A stretch of DNA of 15,963 nt from an uncultured beta proteobacterium (GTDB lineage: Bacteria; Pseudomonadota; Gammaproteobacteria; Burkholderiales; Burkholderiaceae), in NCBI GenBank assembly GCA_903892315.1, contig CAITHY010000193.1:1-15963 (forward strand). Direction: 5' to 3'. The position numbers and the translations under genes are program-made. Positions within the stretch are counted from its first letter, which is position 1, and every line of letters begins with the position of its first letter. Under the pieces are notes generated by a model. The model did not search any database. It had not been told where the DNA came from and saw nothing but the letters and a program-made list of their open reading frames with translations. Shown here in pieces: positions 7,539 through 14,942 of this stretch.

Positions 7539-8669
7539 TTAACGTGGCAGCAATAACCACACCCTGCCATTTTGTTTCATACGGCCTGCCATCTCTCCAG
7601 CAGCATCTCCCGACCCCCAATAGTAGTCAGCTCTGACACCGCCCACAATGGCCTTGCCCGTATCCTGTGCCATCATTAGCTTTTGCAAAGGCTGACTGCT
7701 CAATGGTTTAGTGGTTGCTAAAAAGACAGGTGCGCCCAGTGGCAAGGCTTGTAAATCTACCGCAATACTGCGCTCAGCTGTGAGCGGAACACCGAGAGCG
7801 CCATTAGGACCTAAATCCGCAGAGACGTTTCCGGGCAACTCTTTAAAGAAAACAAAACGGGGATTGGCATTGAGCATTTCATTCACTTGGCTAGGATTTC
7901 GTTTGGCCCACTGTGAAATGCCTTGCATCGTTGCTTCACTGCGTGTGATTTCTTTACGATCAAGCAACCATTGGGCAAATGATTTAAAGGGTTGATCATT
8001 AGTGCCCGCAAAACCTAGACGCAAAATACGCCCGTCCTCAAGGCGGATTTTTCCAGAGCCTTGGATTTGCATGAACGCTGCCGCCACAGGATCTTGCACC
8101 CAAGCAATTTCAGAGCCCTGCAAGATGCCAGAGCTCATCAGCTCTGCACGGCTTGGGCCTGGGTTGGGTTTAGACTTTCGCCATGCATTAGGGTAGCCAT
8201 AGAGCGGTACGTTATAGGTACTCGTGCGGGTTTGTGAACCATTCATCATTGGCTCGTAATAGCCTGTGATTAAGCCAGTATCACTCCCTGAGCTATTGCG
8301 AATTTCATAAGCCTGAAAATTACTTTCAAAGTATTTGCGAATAGCTTGCGTATCACGACTAGATATATTCCCCGCCTGGGCGCAGACTGAACGCCAGTTC
8401 ACATCACTATTTTTCTTGCGCAAAGCATCACAACTTTTTAACCAAGCAGGCCAAGCCTGAGACAAGTCGTCTTCCTGCCATCCAGGTAAGGCTTGCCAAG
8501 AGACAGCGCTAAAGCTTGCAATCGAAGAGCTATAGCTTGACGGTGAAGTACCAGAACCACCTGAGCGATAGCCTGTTCCCCGAGTGGGAGGCGCAGAACA
8601 TCCAACAATCAAGCTGGCCATCAGGATAGCGAATACACTTAACGTAACTAATTTAAATTTAGAAATCAT
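7539..8669 (-). CDS. mltA: Membrane-bound lytic murein transglycosylase A (lipoprotein)
   Basis: MltA cleaves the MurNAc-GlcNAc bond of peptidoglycan with formation of 1,6-anhydro-MurNAc, acting from the outer membrane. From the ATG at 8669 (376 residues) the protein has a lipoprotein signal with a basic start (MISKFK), a hydrophobic core, and the lipobox IVGC with lipidated C24. Serine at +2 fits outer-membrane sorting. A Ser/Gly-rich linker follows. The MltA beta-barrel domain is marked by LITGYYEP at 133-140. The C-terminal 3D domain contains AQDTGKAIVGGVRADYYWG, with D336 and D348; D348 corresponds to the catalytic Asp by motif. The frame is open for 35 more codons upstream, but that stretch is hydrophilic and would spoil the signal peptide. 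Its start codon overlaps that of a plus-strand small ORF. Confidence 0.93.
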   Translation of the reverse strand: MISKFKLVTLSVFAILMASLIVGCSAPPTRGTGYRSGGSGTSPSSYSSSIASFSAVSWQALPGWQEDDLSQAWPAWLKSCDALRKKNSDVNWRSVCAQAGNISSRDTQAIRKYFESNFQAYEIRNSSGSDTGLITGYYEPMMNGSQTRTSTYNVPLYGYPNAWRKSKPNPGPSRAELMSSGILQGSEIAWVQDPVAAAFMQIQGSGKIRLEDGRILRLGFAGTNDQPFKSFAQWLLDRKEITRSEATMQGISQWAKRNPSQVNEMLNANPRFVFFKELPGNVSADLGPNGALGVPLTAERSIAVDLQALPLGAPVFLATTKPLSSQPLQKLMMAQDTGKAIVGGVRADYYWGSGDAAGEMAGRMKQNGRVWLLLPR

Positions 8670-8781
8670 GATTGCCAATTTACTCGATGAATACCCCATG
8701 CTACTGTTTGTTTTTGAAGGCGCCGTTGCCCTAGGACTTTTCTTATTTATCGTCCTTTGGACGGGCAAGGGCAAGAAATAG
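8668..8781 (+). CDS. Small single-span membrane protein (hypothetical, 37 aa)
   Basis: The predicted protein begins MIANLLDEYPMLLFVFEGAV, continues as a hydrophobic helix (about residues 11-31, LGLFLFIVLWT) and ends in basic GKGKK. This is a plausible membrane protein with its C-terminus in the cytoplasm. It lies on the opposite strand in the 130-bp space between apaG and mltA. The ATG shares bases with the mltA ATG, since CATG is read in both directions. There is no clear ribosome site; a downstream ATG at 8698 would give a 27-residue version. The opposite strand here would only encode a doubtful extension of MltA. I do not recognise a named family, and function is unknown. Confidence 0.5.
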   Translation: MIANLLDEYPMLLFVFEGAVALGLFLFIVLWTGKGKK

Positions 8782-8799
8782 CATCCTCACCACCCTACA

Positions 8800-9192
8800 T
8801 TAATGCAGAGTACGTGGCATCACTAGGGCAAACTCTGGAATAGGGGCCTGAAAGAACTGGGCATCCTCAGTCACACAGAAATACTCGCCACGCATTGTTC
8901 CCGCGGGAGTGGGTAAAGTTGCCCAGCTGGTGTACTCAAAATGCTCCCCTGAGCGTAAGAGTGGTTGCTGCCCAACAACACCCAGCCCTCGGACCTCCTG
9001 GACATCGTTATCCCCGTCCGTAATGAACCAATGGCGGGCAATTACCTGAATACTGGCCGTCCCCGTGTTGCGGATGGTTACCGTATAAGCGAAGGCAAAT
9101 TGGCGGTTATCGGGGTCAGATTGCTCAGGAAGGTACTGGGCTTTGACCGTAATGCTCATTTCGTGGGGATTCATGGACGAATTCTGCTCCAT
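8800..9192 (-). CDS. apaG: ApaG protein (Co2+/Mg2+ efflux-associated, DUF525)
   Basis: ApaG is a small fibronectin-III-like beta-sandwich protein linked to Co2+ resistance and Mg2+ efflux in enterobacteria; its biochemical role is unclear. The sequence has the full family signature: YLPEQSDPDNRQFAFAYTV, IRNTG, ARHWFITDG, VRGLGVVGQQPLL, GEHFEYTSW, PAGTMRGEYF, and a C-terminal IPEFALVMPRTLH. The 130-residue form starts at 9192. An internal ATG at 9174 would give 124 residues, close to the 125 of E. coli ApaG, and is an equally good start; neither has an ideally spaced ribosome site. The gene diverges from rpe across 31 bp and is followed on its strand by mltA. Confidence 0.93.
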   Translation of the reverse strand: MEQNSSMNPHEMSITVKAQYLPEQSDPDNRQFAFAYTVTIRNTGTASIQVIARHWFITDGDNDVQEVRGLGVVGQQPLLRSGEHFEYTSWATLPTPAGTMRGEYFCVTEDAQFFQAPIPEFALVMPRTLH

Positions 9193-9210
9193 CCTAACGC
9201 CAACTGCAAG

Positions 9211-9221
9211 CTAGAATCTAG
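9211..9221. repeat. Short inverted repeat in the apaG-rpe gap
   Basis: CTAGAATCTAG (arms CTAGA/TCTAG around one base) sits just before the rpe start, in the 31-bp space between two divergent genes. It could be a small operator or chance. No named regulator is recognised and no promoter fits fully in the gap. Confidence 0.25.
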
Positions 9222-9223
9222 GG

Positions 9224-9949
9224 ATGGAAAGCCAAAAATCATCCTCAAATAGTCAATTTGTTATTGCCCCATCCATTTTGTCGGCTGACTTCGCCTGCCT
9301 TGGCAAGGAAGTTCAGGACGTTTTAGTGGCGGGTGCTGACTGGATTCACTTTGACGTGATGGATAACCACTATGTACCCAATCTCACCATTGGCCCCTTG
9401 GTATGCGAGGCTATTCGGCCTTATGCAAATAAGGATGGCAAACCTGCGCTGATCGATGTGCACTTAATGATCGAGCCGGTAGATCGTATCGTCCCTGACT
9501 TTGCCAAAGCGGGCGCCAATTTAATTAGCTTCCATCCTGAGGCAAGCCCTCATGTTAATCGCACTCTAAACTTGATTCGCGATCAAGGATGTCAAGCAGG
9601 TCTCGTATTCAATCCAGCGACACCACTGGATCATCTCGATCACACTTTGGAATTACTGGATCTCGTATTACTCATGTCGGTAAATCCAGGATTTGGTGGT
9701 CAATCATTTATTCCCAGCACTTTGAATAAGATTGCGCAAGTGCGTACACGCCTCGATCGCTACCAGGCTGAAACTGGTCGACACATTCGCCTTGAGGTGG
9801 ACGGCGGAATTAAAGTCGACAACATTGCAGAAGTAGCGCGAGCTGGTGCCGATACATTTGTCGCAGGCTCAGCAATTTATGCGCAAGAAAATTATGCTCA
9901 AGTAATTCAAGCGATGCGCACTGAATTAGGAAAGTCAGGAAAAGCGTAA
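9224..9949 (+). CDS. rpe: Ribulose-phosphate 3-epimerase
   Basis: Rpe interconverts ribulose 5-phosphate and xylulose 5-phosphate in the pentose phosphate pathway. The TIM-barrel signature is complete in 241 residues: [10 protein letters not shown] (14-23); [17 protein letters not shown] with metal/catalytic H42 and D44; DVHLMIEP with H80; [11 protein letters not shown] (150-160); and LEVDGGI with catalytic D193. GSAIY (215-219) is in the phosphate-binding end. It is the first gene of a plus-strand block in which trpE begins on the last base of the rpe stop codon (TAATG), so the trp genes downstream are probably cotranscribed and translationally coupled to it. The ribosome site is weak (AGGG touching the ATG). 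Confidence 0.95.
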   Translation: MESQKSSSNSQFVIAPSILSADFACLGKEVQDVLVAGADWIHFDVMDNHYVPNLTIGPLVCEAIRPYANKDGKPALIDVHLMIEPVDRIVPDFAKAGANLISFHPEASPHVNRTLNLIRDQGCQAGLVFNPATPLDHLDHTLELLDLVLLMSVNPGFGGQSFIPSTLNKIAQVRTRLDRYQAETGRHIRLEVDGGIKVDNIAEVARAGADTFVAGSAIYAQENYAQVIQAMRTELGKSGKA

Positions 9950-11454
9950 TGCAGTACGAAGAATTTAACGCCCTAGCAAAACAGGGTTTCAATCGTATTC
10001 CTTTGATCAAAGAGGTTTTGGCAGACCTAGAGACTCCGCTATCCCTTTACGTCAAACTCACTCAAGCATTTGGCAAGACTAATACTTACTTATTAGAATC
10101 TGTTTTGGGTGGCGAGCGTTTCGGCCGTTTCTCCTTTATTGGTCTACCTGCCAAGACTATCATCAGAACTGTTGGCACGCCTTCACAGCCAGTAAATGAG
10201 GTGGTGACCGATGGAAAAGTGGTTGAGACAAACACCGATAATCCACTCGACTTTGTAGATGCTTATTGCAAGCGTTTTAAGGTGGCTTTACAACCTGACA
10301 TGCCCCGCTTTTGTGGTGGCCTTGCCGGCTACTTTGGTTATGACACTGTTCGATATATAGAGTCACGTTTAGCTAAGCATCAGCTACCCGATGAATTAGG
10401 TGTGCCTGATATCCAGCTCATGCTGACAGAAGAGTTAGCAGTAATTGATAACGTCGCTGGAAAAATCTATTTGATTGTCTATGCAGAGCCGAGTATTGCT
10501 AATAGCTTTGAGAAGGCGCAGGATCGCTTAAAAGAATTACTCGGTTGCCTTAGCAAGCCAGCCAATATGCCGGCATCTTTACCAAGCACTAAGACGGATC
10601 TCATTCGCAAATTCAAAGCAGCGGATTTTGAAAAAGCAGTACTTAAGACCAAAGAATATATTTTGGCTGGCGATTGTATGCAGGTAGTTATTGGTCAGCG
10701 CATTAGTAAGCCATTTACAGACTCGCCGTTAGCCCTCTACAGAGCGTTGCGCTCGCTTAATCCATCGCCATACATGTACTTCTATGACTTTGGTGATTTG
10801 CAAATTGTAGGCTCATCTCCTGAGATTTTGGTGCGGCAAGAAAAACGGGCTGCGGAAAAGATTGTGACCATCAGACCACTTGCAGGTACCCGTCCTCGCG
10901 GATCTAACCCAGAAGAAGACGAACGTTTAGCTAAAGAACTATTGGCTGATCCCAAAGAAATTGCTGAGCATGTGATGTTGATTGACCTAGCTCGCAATGA
11001 CGTAGGTCGCATTGCCAAAACAGGCTCAGTGAAGGTAACCGACTCCATGTCTATTGAGAAATATTCTCACGTTCAACATATCGTAAGTTCAGTAGAGGGG
11101 CATCTTTTGGACAATATGAGCAATATGGACGTATTGCGAGCTACTTTCCCGGCGGGCACTCTATCAGGAGCACCAAAAATTCGGGCGATGGAAATCATTG
11201 ATGAAATGGAAATTGTGAAGCGCGGCGTATATGGTGGTGCAGTAGGCTACCTCTCTTTCTCCGGCGATATGGATGTGGCCATTGCCATTCGTACCGGCGT
11301 GATTCGTGATGGCATGCTCCACTCCCAGGCTGGGGCTGGCGTCGTTGCTGACTCTGACCCGACTGCTGAGTGGAAAGAAACGGAAGCCAAAGCTCGCGCA
11401 GTGCTCACTGCAGCAGATTTAGTACAAGGAGGACTCGATGCTCCTCATGATTGA
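9949..11454 (+). CDS. trpE: Anthranilate synthase component I
   Basis: TrpE uses chorismate and ammonia supplied by TrpG to make anthranilate, the committed step of tryptophan synthesis. The 501-residue protein has the N-terminal regulatory domain with LLES (48-51) and NPSPYMYF (271-278), the sites that bind tryptophan in feedback-inhibited enzymes, so inhibition is expected. The chorismate-binding domain carries [11 protein letters not shown] (308-318), [11 protein letters not shown] (344-354), [19 protein letters not shown] (400-418) and [11 protein letters not shown] (461-471). GGAAA-like sequence before the ATG lies inside rpe. The stop overlaps trpG by 17 bp, which fits equimolar production of the two subunits. 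No leader peptide or attenuator can lie in front of it because it abuts rpe. Confidence 0.96.
   Translation: MQYEEFNALAKQGFNRIPLIKEVLADLETPLSLYVKLTQAFGKTNTYLLESVLGGERFGRFSFIGLPAKTIIRTVGTPSQPVNEVVTDGKVVETNTDNPLDFVDAYCKRFKVALQPDMPRFCGGLAGYFGYDTVRYIESRLAKHQLPDELGVPDIQLMLTEELAVIDNVAGKIYLIVYAEPSIANSFEKAQDRLKELLGCLSKPANMPASLPSTKTDLIRKFKAADFEKAVLKTKEYILAGDCMQVVIGQRISKPFTDSPLALYRALRSLNPSPYMYFYDFGDLQIVGSSPEILVRQEKRAAEKIVTIRPLAGTRPRGSNPEEDERLAKELLADPKEIAEHVMLIDLARNDVGRIAKTGSVKVTDSMSIEKYSHVQHIVSSVEGHLLDNMSNMDVLRATFPAGTLSGAPKIRAMEIIDEMEIVKRGVYGGAVGYLSFSGDMDVAIAIRTGVIRDGMLHSQAGAGVVADSDPTAEWKETEAKARAVLTAADLVQGGLDAPHD
11426..11432 (+). promoter_or_regulatory. Strong ribosome binding site of trpG
   Basis: AAGGAGG lies five bases before the ATG at 11438, inside the end of trpE. 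It fixes the trpG start at this ATG and not at the second ATG at 11447, and it is the best Shine-Dalgarno match I noticed in the window. Confidence 0.85.
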
Positions 11455-12004
11455 TAACTACGATTCATTTACTTACAACCTCGTTCAGTACTTTGCGGAG
11501 CTTGGTGAAGAAGTGAAAGTCTTTCGTAATGATGAAATTGCGGTAGAAGATATTGCCAAGCTGAATCCTGCGCGTATTTGTATCTCACCTGGGCCGTGTA
11601 GCCCCTCTGAGGCGGGCATTTCAGTCGAAACCATCAAGCGCTATGCGGGACAAATTCCGATCCTAGGCGTGTGCTTGGGTCACCAAGCCATTGGTGAAGC
11701 GTTTGGCGGCAAAGTAATTCGTGCCCAAAAGGTAATGCACGGCAAAACGGACAGCATTCATCACACTGGTGTGGGTGTATTTAAGAATTTGCCCGATCCA
11801 TTTAAGGTGACTCGCTACCACTCTCTAGCCATTGAGAAAAGCTCTTTGCCGGCAATACTAGAAATAACTGCCACCTCATCTGATGGCGAGATCATGGGCG
11901 TACGCCATAAAGAGCTCGCAGTTGAGGGCGTGCAATTCCACCCAGAATCTATTCTTTCTGAGCATGGCCACGCCCTGCTCAAGAATTTTTTACAAAACAA
12001 ATAA
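11438..12004 (+). CDS. trpG: Anthranilate synthase component II (glutamine amidotransferase)
   Basis: TrpG is the class I glutamine amidotransferase subunit that feeds ammonia to TrpE. In this family it may also serve aminodeoxychorismate synthase (PabA role); the sequence does not decide. The 188 residues include [13 protein letters not shown] (5-17), SPGPCSP (50-56) for the oxyanion region, nucleophile C79 in [19 protein letters not shown] (101-104), and H168 and E170 of the triad in [13 protein letters not shown]. The start is set by the AAGGAGG site inside trpE. It is followed after 18 bp by trpD. It is a separate gene here, neither fused to TrpD nor to TrpE. Confidence 0.96.
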   Translation: MLLMIDNYDSFTYNLVQYFAELGEEVKVFRNDEIAVEDIAKLNPARICISPGPCSPSEAGISVETIKRYAGQIPILGVCLGHQAIGEAFGGKVIRAQKVMHGKTDSIHHTGVGVFKNLPDPFKVTRYHSLAIEKSSLPAILEITATSSDGEIMGVRHKELAVEGVQFHPESILSEHGHALLKNFLQNK

Positions 12005-12022
12005 ACGTCTGCCAACAGCGCC

Positions 12023-13048
12023 ATGCCAATTACTCCGCAAGAAGCCTTACAACGCTGCATTGAACATCGTGAACTCTTTCATGATGAAATGACAGCCATG
12101 ATGCGGCTCATTATGAGCGGTGAAATGGCGCCAGAATTGGTAGCTGGATTATTGGTTGCCCTACGCACTAAAAAAGAAACCGTTGGTGAGATCGCTGCTG
12201 CTGCACAGGTGATGCGGGAGTTTGCTACTTCAGTCAAGGTGGATGACCGCAGTCATTTGGTAGATGTAGTGGGTACAGGTGGTGATGGTGCCCATACCTT
12301 TAATATTTCTACTGCAGCGATGTTTGTGGCTGCAGGTGCAGGAGCAAAAATAGCCAAGCATGGCAATCGTAGCGTGAGTAGCAAATCCGGTAGCGCAGAT
12401 GTATTGGAGGCGCTTGGCGTGAATCTGGCTTTATCTGCTGAGCAGGTTGCTGCCTGTATCTCAACAGTAGGCGCAGGATTCATGTTCGCCCCAAACCATC
12501 ATCCAGCGATGAAGAACGTTGTACCCATTCGCAAGCAACTCGGTGTTCGGACCATCTTCAACATCCTTGGCCCCCTCACCAATCCTGCTGATGCCAAACG
12601 TATTTTGATGGGCGTGTTTCATGCTGACCTAGTCGGTATTCAGGCGCGCGTATTGCAAGCCTTGGGAATGGAGCACGCCCTCGTTGTTTACGGACGAGAT
12701 GGTCTTGATGAAATTTCCTTAGAGGGCCCAACCTTAGTTGGCGAGCTCAAAGATGGCGTAGTGCGTGAATATGAAATTCACCCAAATGATTTTGGCTTAA
12801 ATACCGCCCTTACAAACAGCTTTAAAGTGGCTAATGCCCAAGAGTCTAAGAAGATTGTCTTGGATGTGCTTGCTGGCAAGCCAGGACCTGCAAGCGATAT
12901 CGTTTGCCTTAATGCTGGGGCTACACTCTATGTTGCTGGAGTAGCAAAAGAGATTGCTAGCGGTATTGCACTTGCTAAAGAAGCCATTACTACTGGAGCA
13001 GCACGTCAAAAGTTAGACGCTTTTGTTGCAGCAACCCAATCTAAATAG
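12023..13048 (+). CDS. trpD: Anthranilate phosphoribosyltransferase
   Basis: TrpD transfers the phosphoribosyl group of PRPP to anthranilate. At 341 residues it is a stand-alone enzyme of normal length. The small N-terminal helical domain (about 1-70) is followed by the PRPP-binding loop DVVGTGGDG (81-89), FNIST (93-97), and [20 protein letters not shown] (112-131), which holds the second substrate and metal region. [12 protein letters not shown] and [11 protein letters not shown] follow. DGLDEIS carries the conserved acidic metal ligands. No clear ribosome site precedes the start, which lies 18 bp after trpG; trpC follows after 10 bp. Confidence 0.96.
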   Translation: MPITPQEALQRCIEHRELFHDEMTAMMRLIMSGEMAPELVAGLLVALRTKKETVGEIAAAAQVMREFATSVKVDDRSHLVDVVGTGGDGAHTFNISTAAMFVAAGAGAKIAKHGNRSVSSKSGSADVLEALGVNLALSAEQVAACISTVGAGFMFAPNHHPAMKNVVPIRKQLGVRTIFNILGPLTNPADAKRILMGVFHADLVGIQARVLQALGMEHALVVYGRDGLDEISLEGPTLVGELKDGVVREYEIHPNDFGLNTALTNSFKVANAQESKKIVLDVLAGKPGPASDIVCLNAGATLYVAGVAKEIASGIALAKEAITTGAARQKLDAFVAATQSK

Positions 13049-13058
13049 TTGATTATTC

Positions 13059-13862
13059 ATGAGCGATATCCTCGATAAAATTGTTGCCACCAAAAAGATT
13101 GAAGTGGCTAACTGCCTGCAGAAAATGTCGCTTGCCAATCAACGTGAGCAGGCTGAAGCCAATAATCGCAATGCCTCTCTCAAGCCAAGGGGTTTTATTC
13201 AGGCCATTGAGAATAAGATCGCCGCAGGTAAGGCGGGAGTCATTACAGAAATCAAAAAAGCAAGTCCAAGCAAAGGCATCTTGCGCGAGAACTTCGAACC
13301 AGCAAGTATTGCCCAGTCCTATGAACAGCATGGTGCCGCATGTTTGTCAGTATTAACGGATGCAGATTACTTTCAAGGCTGCAATGCCTATCTACAAGAA
13401 GCTCGGTCCGCATGCACCATCCCGGTATTGCGCAAAGATTTCACCATAGACCCGTATCAAATTTATGAAGCTCGTGCAATTGGCGCCGATGCAATCTTGC
13501 TCATCGTGGCTTGCCTAGAATTAAATCAAATGAAAGAACTGGAGGCTTGTGCTCATGAATTAGGCCTAGATGTTTTGGTCGAAGTTCATAACGCACCAGA
13601 ATTAGAGCAAGCATTAGAGCTCAAAACACCATTGCTTGGCATTAACAATCGCAACCTCAAAACCTTTGAGGTAACACTTCAAACCACCCTCTCACTCATG
13701 TCTATGGTTCCAGAGAATAAAACCTTGGTAACAGAGTCTGGCATCTTGAATCGCACTGATGTAGAGCTGATGCGCAATCATCAAATCAATGCATTTCTGG
13801 TTGGCGAAGCCTTTATGCGCGCCACGGATCCAGGTACAGCCCTTAGTGAGCTGTTTTCCTAG
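13059..13862 (+). CDS. trpC: Indole-3-glycerol phosphate synthase
   Basis: TrpC closes the indole ring from CdRP with decarboxylation to indole-3-glycerol phosphate. The 267-residue TIM barrel has all expected catalytic positions: E64 and K66 in [12 protein letters not shown]126 in VLRKDF, E175 in LVEVH, N196 in GINNRNL and S227 in TESGI. LVGEAFM (247-253) is in the phosphate-binding end. It is a single-function enzyme without a fused TrpF. It is the last gene of the rpe-trpEGDC block. Its final 20 bp overlap the 3' end of the convergent membrane-protein gene, and no terminator lies in between. trpF, trpB and trpA are not in the window. Confidence 0.96.
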   Translation: MSDILDKIVATKKIEVANCLQKMSLANQREQAEANNRNASLKPRGFIQAIENKIAAGKAGVITEIKKASPSKGILRENFEPASIAQSYEQHGAACLSVLTDADYFQGCNAYLQEARSACTIPVLRKDFTIDPYQIYEARAIGADAILLIVACLELNQMKELEACAHELGLDVLVEVHNAPELEQALELKTPLLGINNRNLKTFEVTLQTTLSLMSMVPENKTLVTESGILNRTDVELMRNHQINAFLVGEAFMRATDPGTALSELFS

Positions 13863-14412
13863 TTTTTCTTAATAAATCTAGGCAGCACTTGGTTAAAGAG
13901 ATCAGCAGCAGCGAACCCAGCACATCGCCTGTAAACATCACCAAGAAGTGATTCACGCTACCCGTGTCTTCAAGTGTCATGGTAGCAAACCACCATTGAT
14001 GCAGCCCCGCTGACAGTAGGGAATAAATCAAAATGCAAGCAATGAGTTTGGAGAGATTGAGATTACTGAAGTCTGACTCAAGGCGAAGATTGCTAAAGAC
14101 AAAAAATCTAGCTAAGTAAGGGGCAAACCCTGAAATTAATCCAACGCCAATACACACCGTCAAGTCGTGGGGGAAATCGCCGTAATAACTAATTAAAAAT
14201 GAGGCGATTGCAATTCCAATGGCGCCGGACAAACCAAAAATTAATGTCAAAAATAAGCGTAGGCCAGCAGGTAGATAAATCCAACTCACCCCTAAGCCAA
14301 AAGTAATACTGTTGGTAAGCCAGCTATTGCAATAAAAAAGCAGTGTGTACGCCATCACACTAATGACGCAACCAAAAATCCATTGCAAAGAAATTGTGAA
14401 TAATTTAGACAT
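13843..14412 (-). CDS. Uncharacterised multi-pass inner-membrane protein
   Basis: A 189-residue hydrophobic protein with about six likely membrane segments (roughly 8-26, 36-58, 60-78, 85-105, 121-140 and 153-175) and a basic C-terminus ([10 protein letters not shown]). [17 protein letters not shown] (44-60) and [11 protein letters not shown] (160-170) resemble conserved parts of MASE1-type sensor membrane domains, but no signalling domain follows. This could be a stand-alone MASE1-like protein; the resemblance is from memory and weak. The gene runs leftward, its 3' end overlaps trpC by 20 bp, and it diverges from a winged-helix regulator gene across 109 bp, which hints at local regulation. 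The ATG at 14412 gives a good N-terminal membrane start. Confidence 0.7.
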   Translation of the reverse strand: MSKLFTISLQWIFGCVISVMAYTLLFYCNSWLTNSITFGLGVSWIYLPAGLRLFLTLIFGLSGAIGIAIASFLISYYGDFPHDLTVCIGVGLISGFAPYLARFFVFSNLRLESDFSNLNLSKLIACILIYSLLSAGLHQWWFATMTLEDTGSVNHFLVMFTGDVLGSLLLISLTKCCLDLLRKTRKTAH

Positions 14413-14451
14413 TGTTTTTAGTATGGATTAATTTTTATTGATTCGCATCAA

Positions 14452-14480
14452 TTGCTAAAATCAGACTAAAGGAATACACT
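14452..14480 (+). promoter_or_regulatory. Candidate promoter for the winged-helix gene
   Basis: TTGCTA (14452-14457) and TACACT (14475-14480) are separated by exactly 17 bp and each match the sigma70 consensus at 4 of 6 bases. They lie about 40 bp before the ATG at 14522. Directly downstream, TTAGC and GCTAA (14485-14489 and 14496-14500) form a 5-bp inverted repeat around 6 bases near the expected transcription start, a possible operator. Confidence 0.4.
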
Positions 14481-14521
14481 GACGTTAGCCCAAGAGCTAA
14501 TAAATACTAATATTAATAACT

Positions 14522-14872
14522 ATGTCATCACCTAAACCGTCACCGTATATCAAGTTCCTCAACTTAATTGATGCTTTGGATCGCATCAACCCAGGGGAAA
14601 AACTGGATTGCATCGAAGAGAGTTTGCTCGATAAGATTGTTTCTTGCGCTCATGCAAAGCAAGCAATTTTGGTTGGTGATCTGATCTCTATTTCCGATCT
14701 TGGCTCACAAGCGACGCTACATGGTCGCCTCAAAAATCTCAGCGCCTTGGGTTACATCAAAATGGCATCTAATGCTGATGGTCGCAAAAAAGAAGTATTG
14801 CCTACCAAAATTGCCCTAAAGCGCTATGAAGAAATCTCTAAATGTTTAGAGAAGGCAGTTAAAGCTTCTTAA
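14522..14872 (+). CDS. Small winged-helix DNA-binding protein (MarR-like)
   Basis: A 116-residue protein with a helical N-terminus (about 8-44) followed by a winged helix-turn-helix: ILVGDLISISDLGSQATLHG (49-68), with the recognition helix around 61-75, then LGYIKMASNADGRKKEVLPT (76-95) as the hairpin wing with the D-R spacing typical of MarR-like folds, and a last helix ALKRYEEISKCLEKA. This suggests a transcription regulator with an unknown ligand and target. The short length leaves no separate ligand domain. It diverges from the membrane-protein gene and could control it. No Shine-Dalgarno sequence precedes the ATG. It ends 23 bp before a strong terminator. Confidence 0.78.
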   Translation: MSSPKPSPYIKFLNLIDALDRINPGEKLDCIEESLLDKIVSCAHAKQAILVGDLISISDLGSQATLHGRLKNLSALGYIKMASNADGRKKEVLPTKIALKRYEEISKCLEKAVKAS

Positions 14873-14895
14873 TCATTGAACCCCACTGCATAAGC

Positions 14896-14919
14896 AAAAA
14901 GCCCTGAAAAGGGCTTTTT
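14896..14919. terminator. Bidirectional intrinsic terminator
   Basis: AAAAAGCCCT and AGGGCTTTTT form a perfect 10-bp stem around a GAAA tetraloop, with a T-run on the right (14915-14920) and the mirrored A-run on the left. It can stop the winged-helix transcript on the plus strand and ychF on the minus strand, whose stop codons lie 23 bp to either side. GAAA closing such a stem is a stable GNRA loop on the plus-strand RNA. Confidence 0.93.
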
Positions 14920-14942
14920 TATGGGCTAAAAATAAGAGTGCT

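Noticed and set aside
8670..8774. 35-residue N-terminal extension of MltA in the same open frame
   Set aside because: It is hydrophilic and would bury the lipoprotein signal peptide; the start at 8669 gives a standard signal with an IVGC lipobox.
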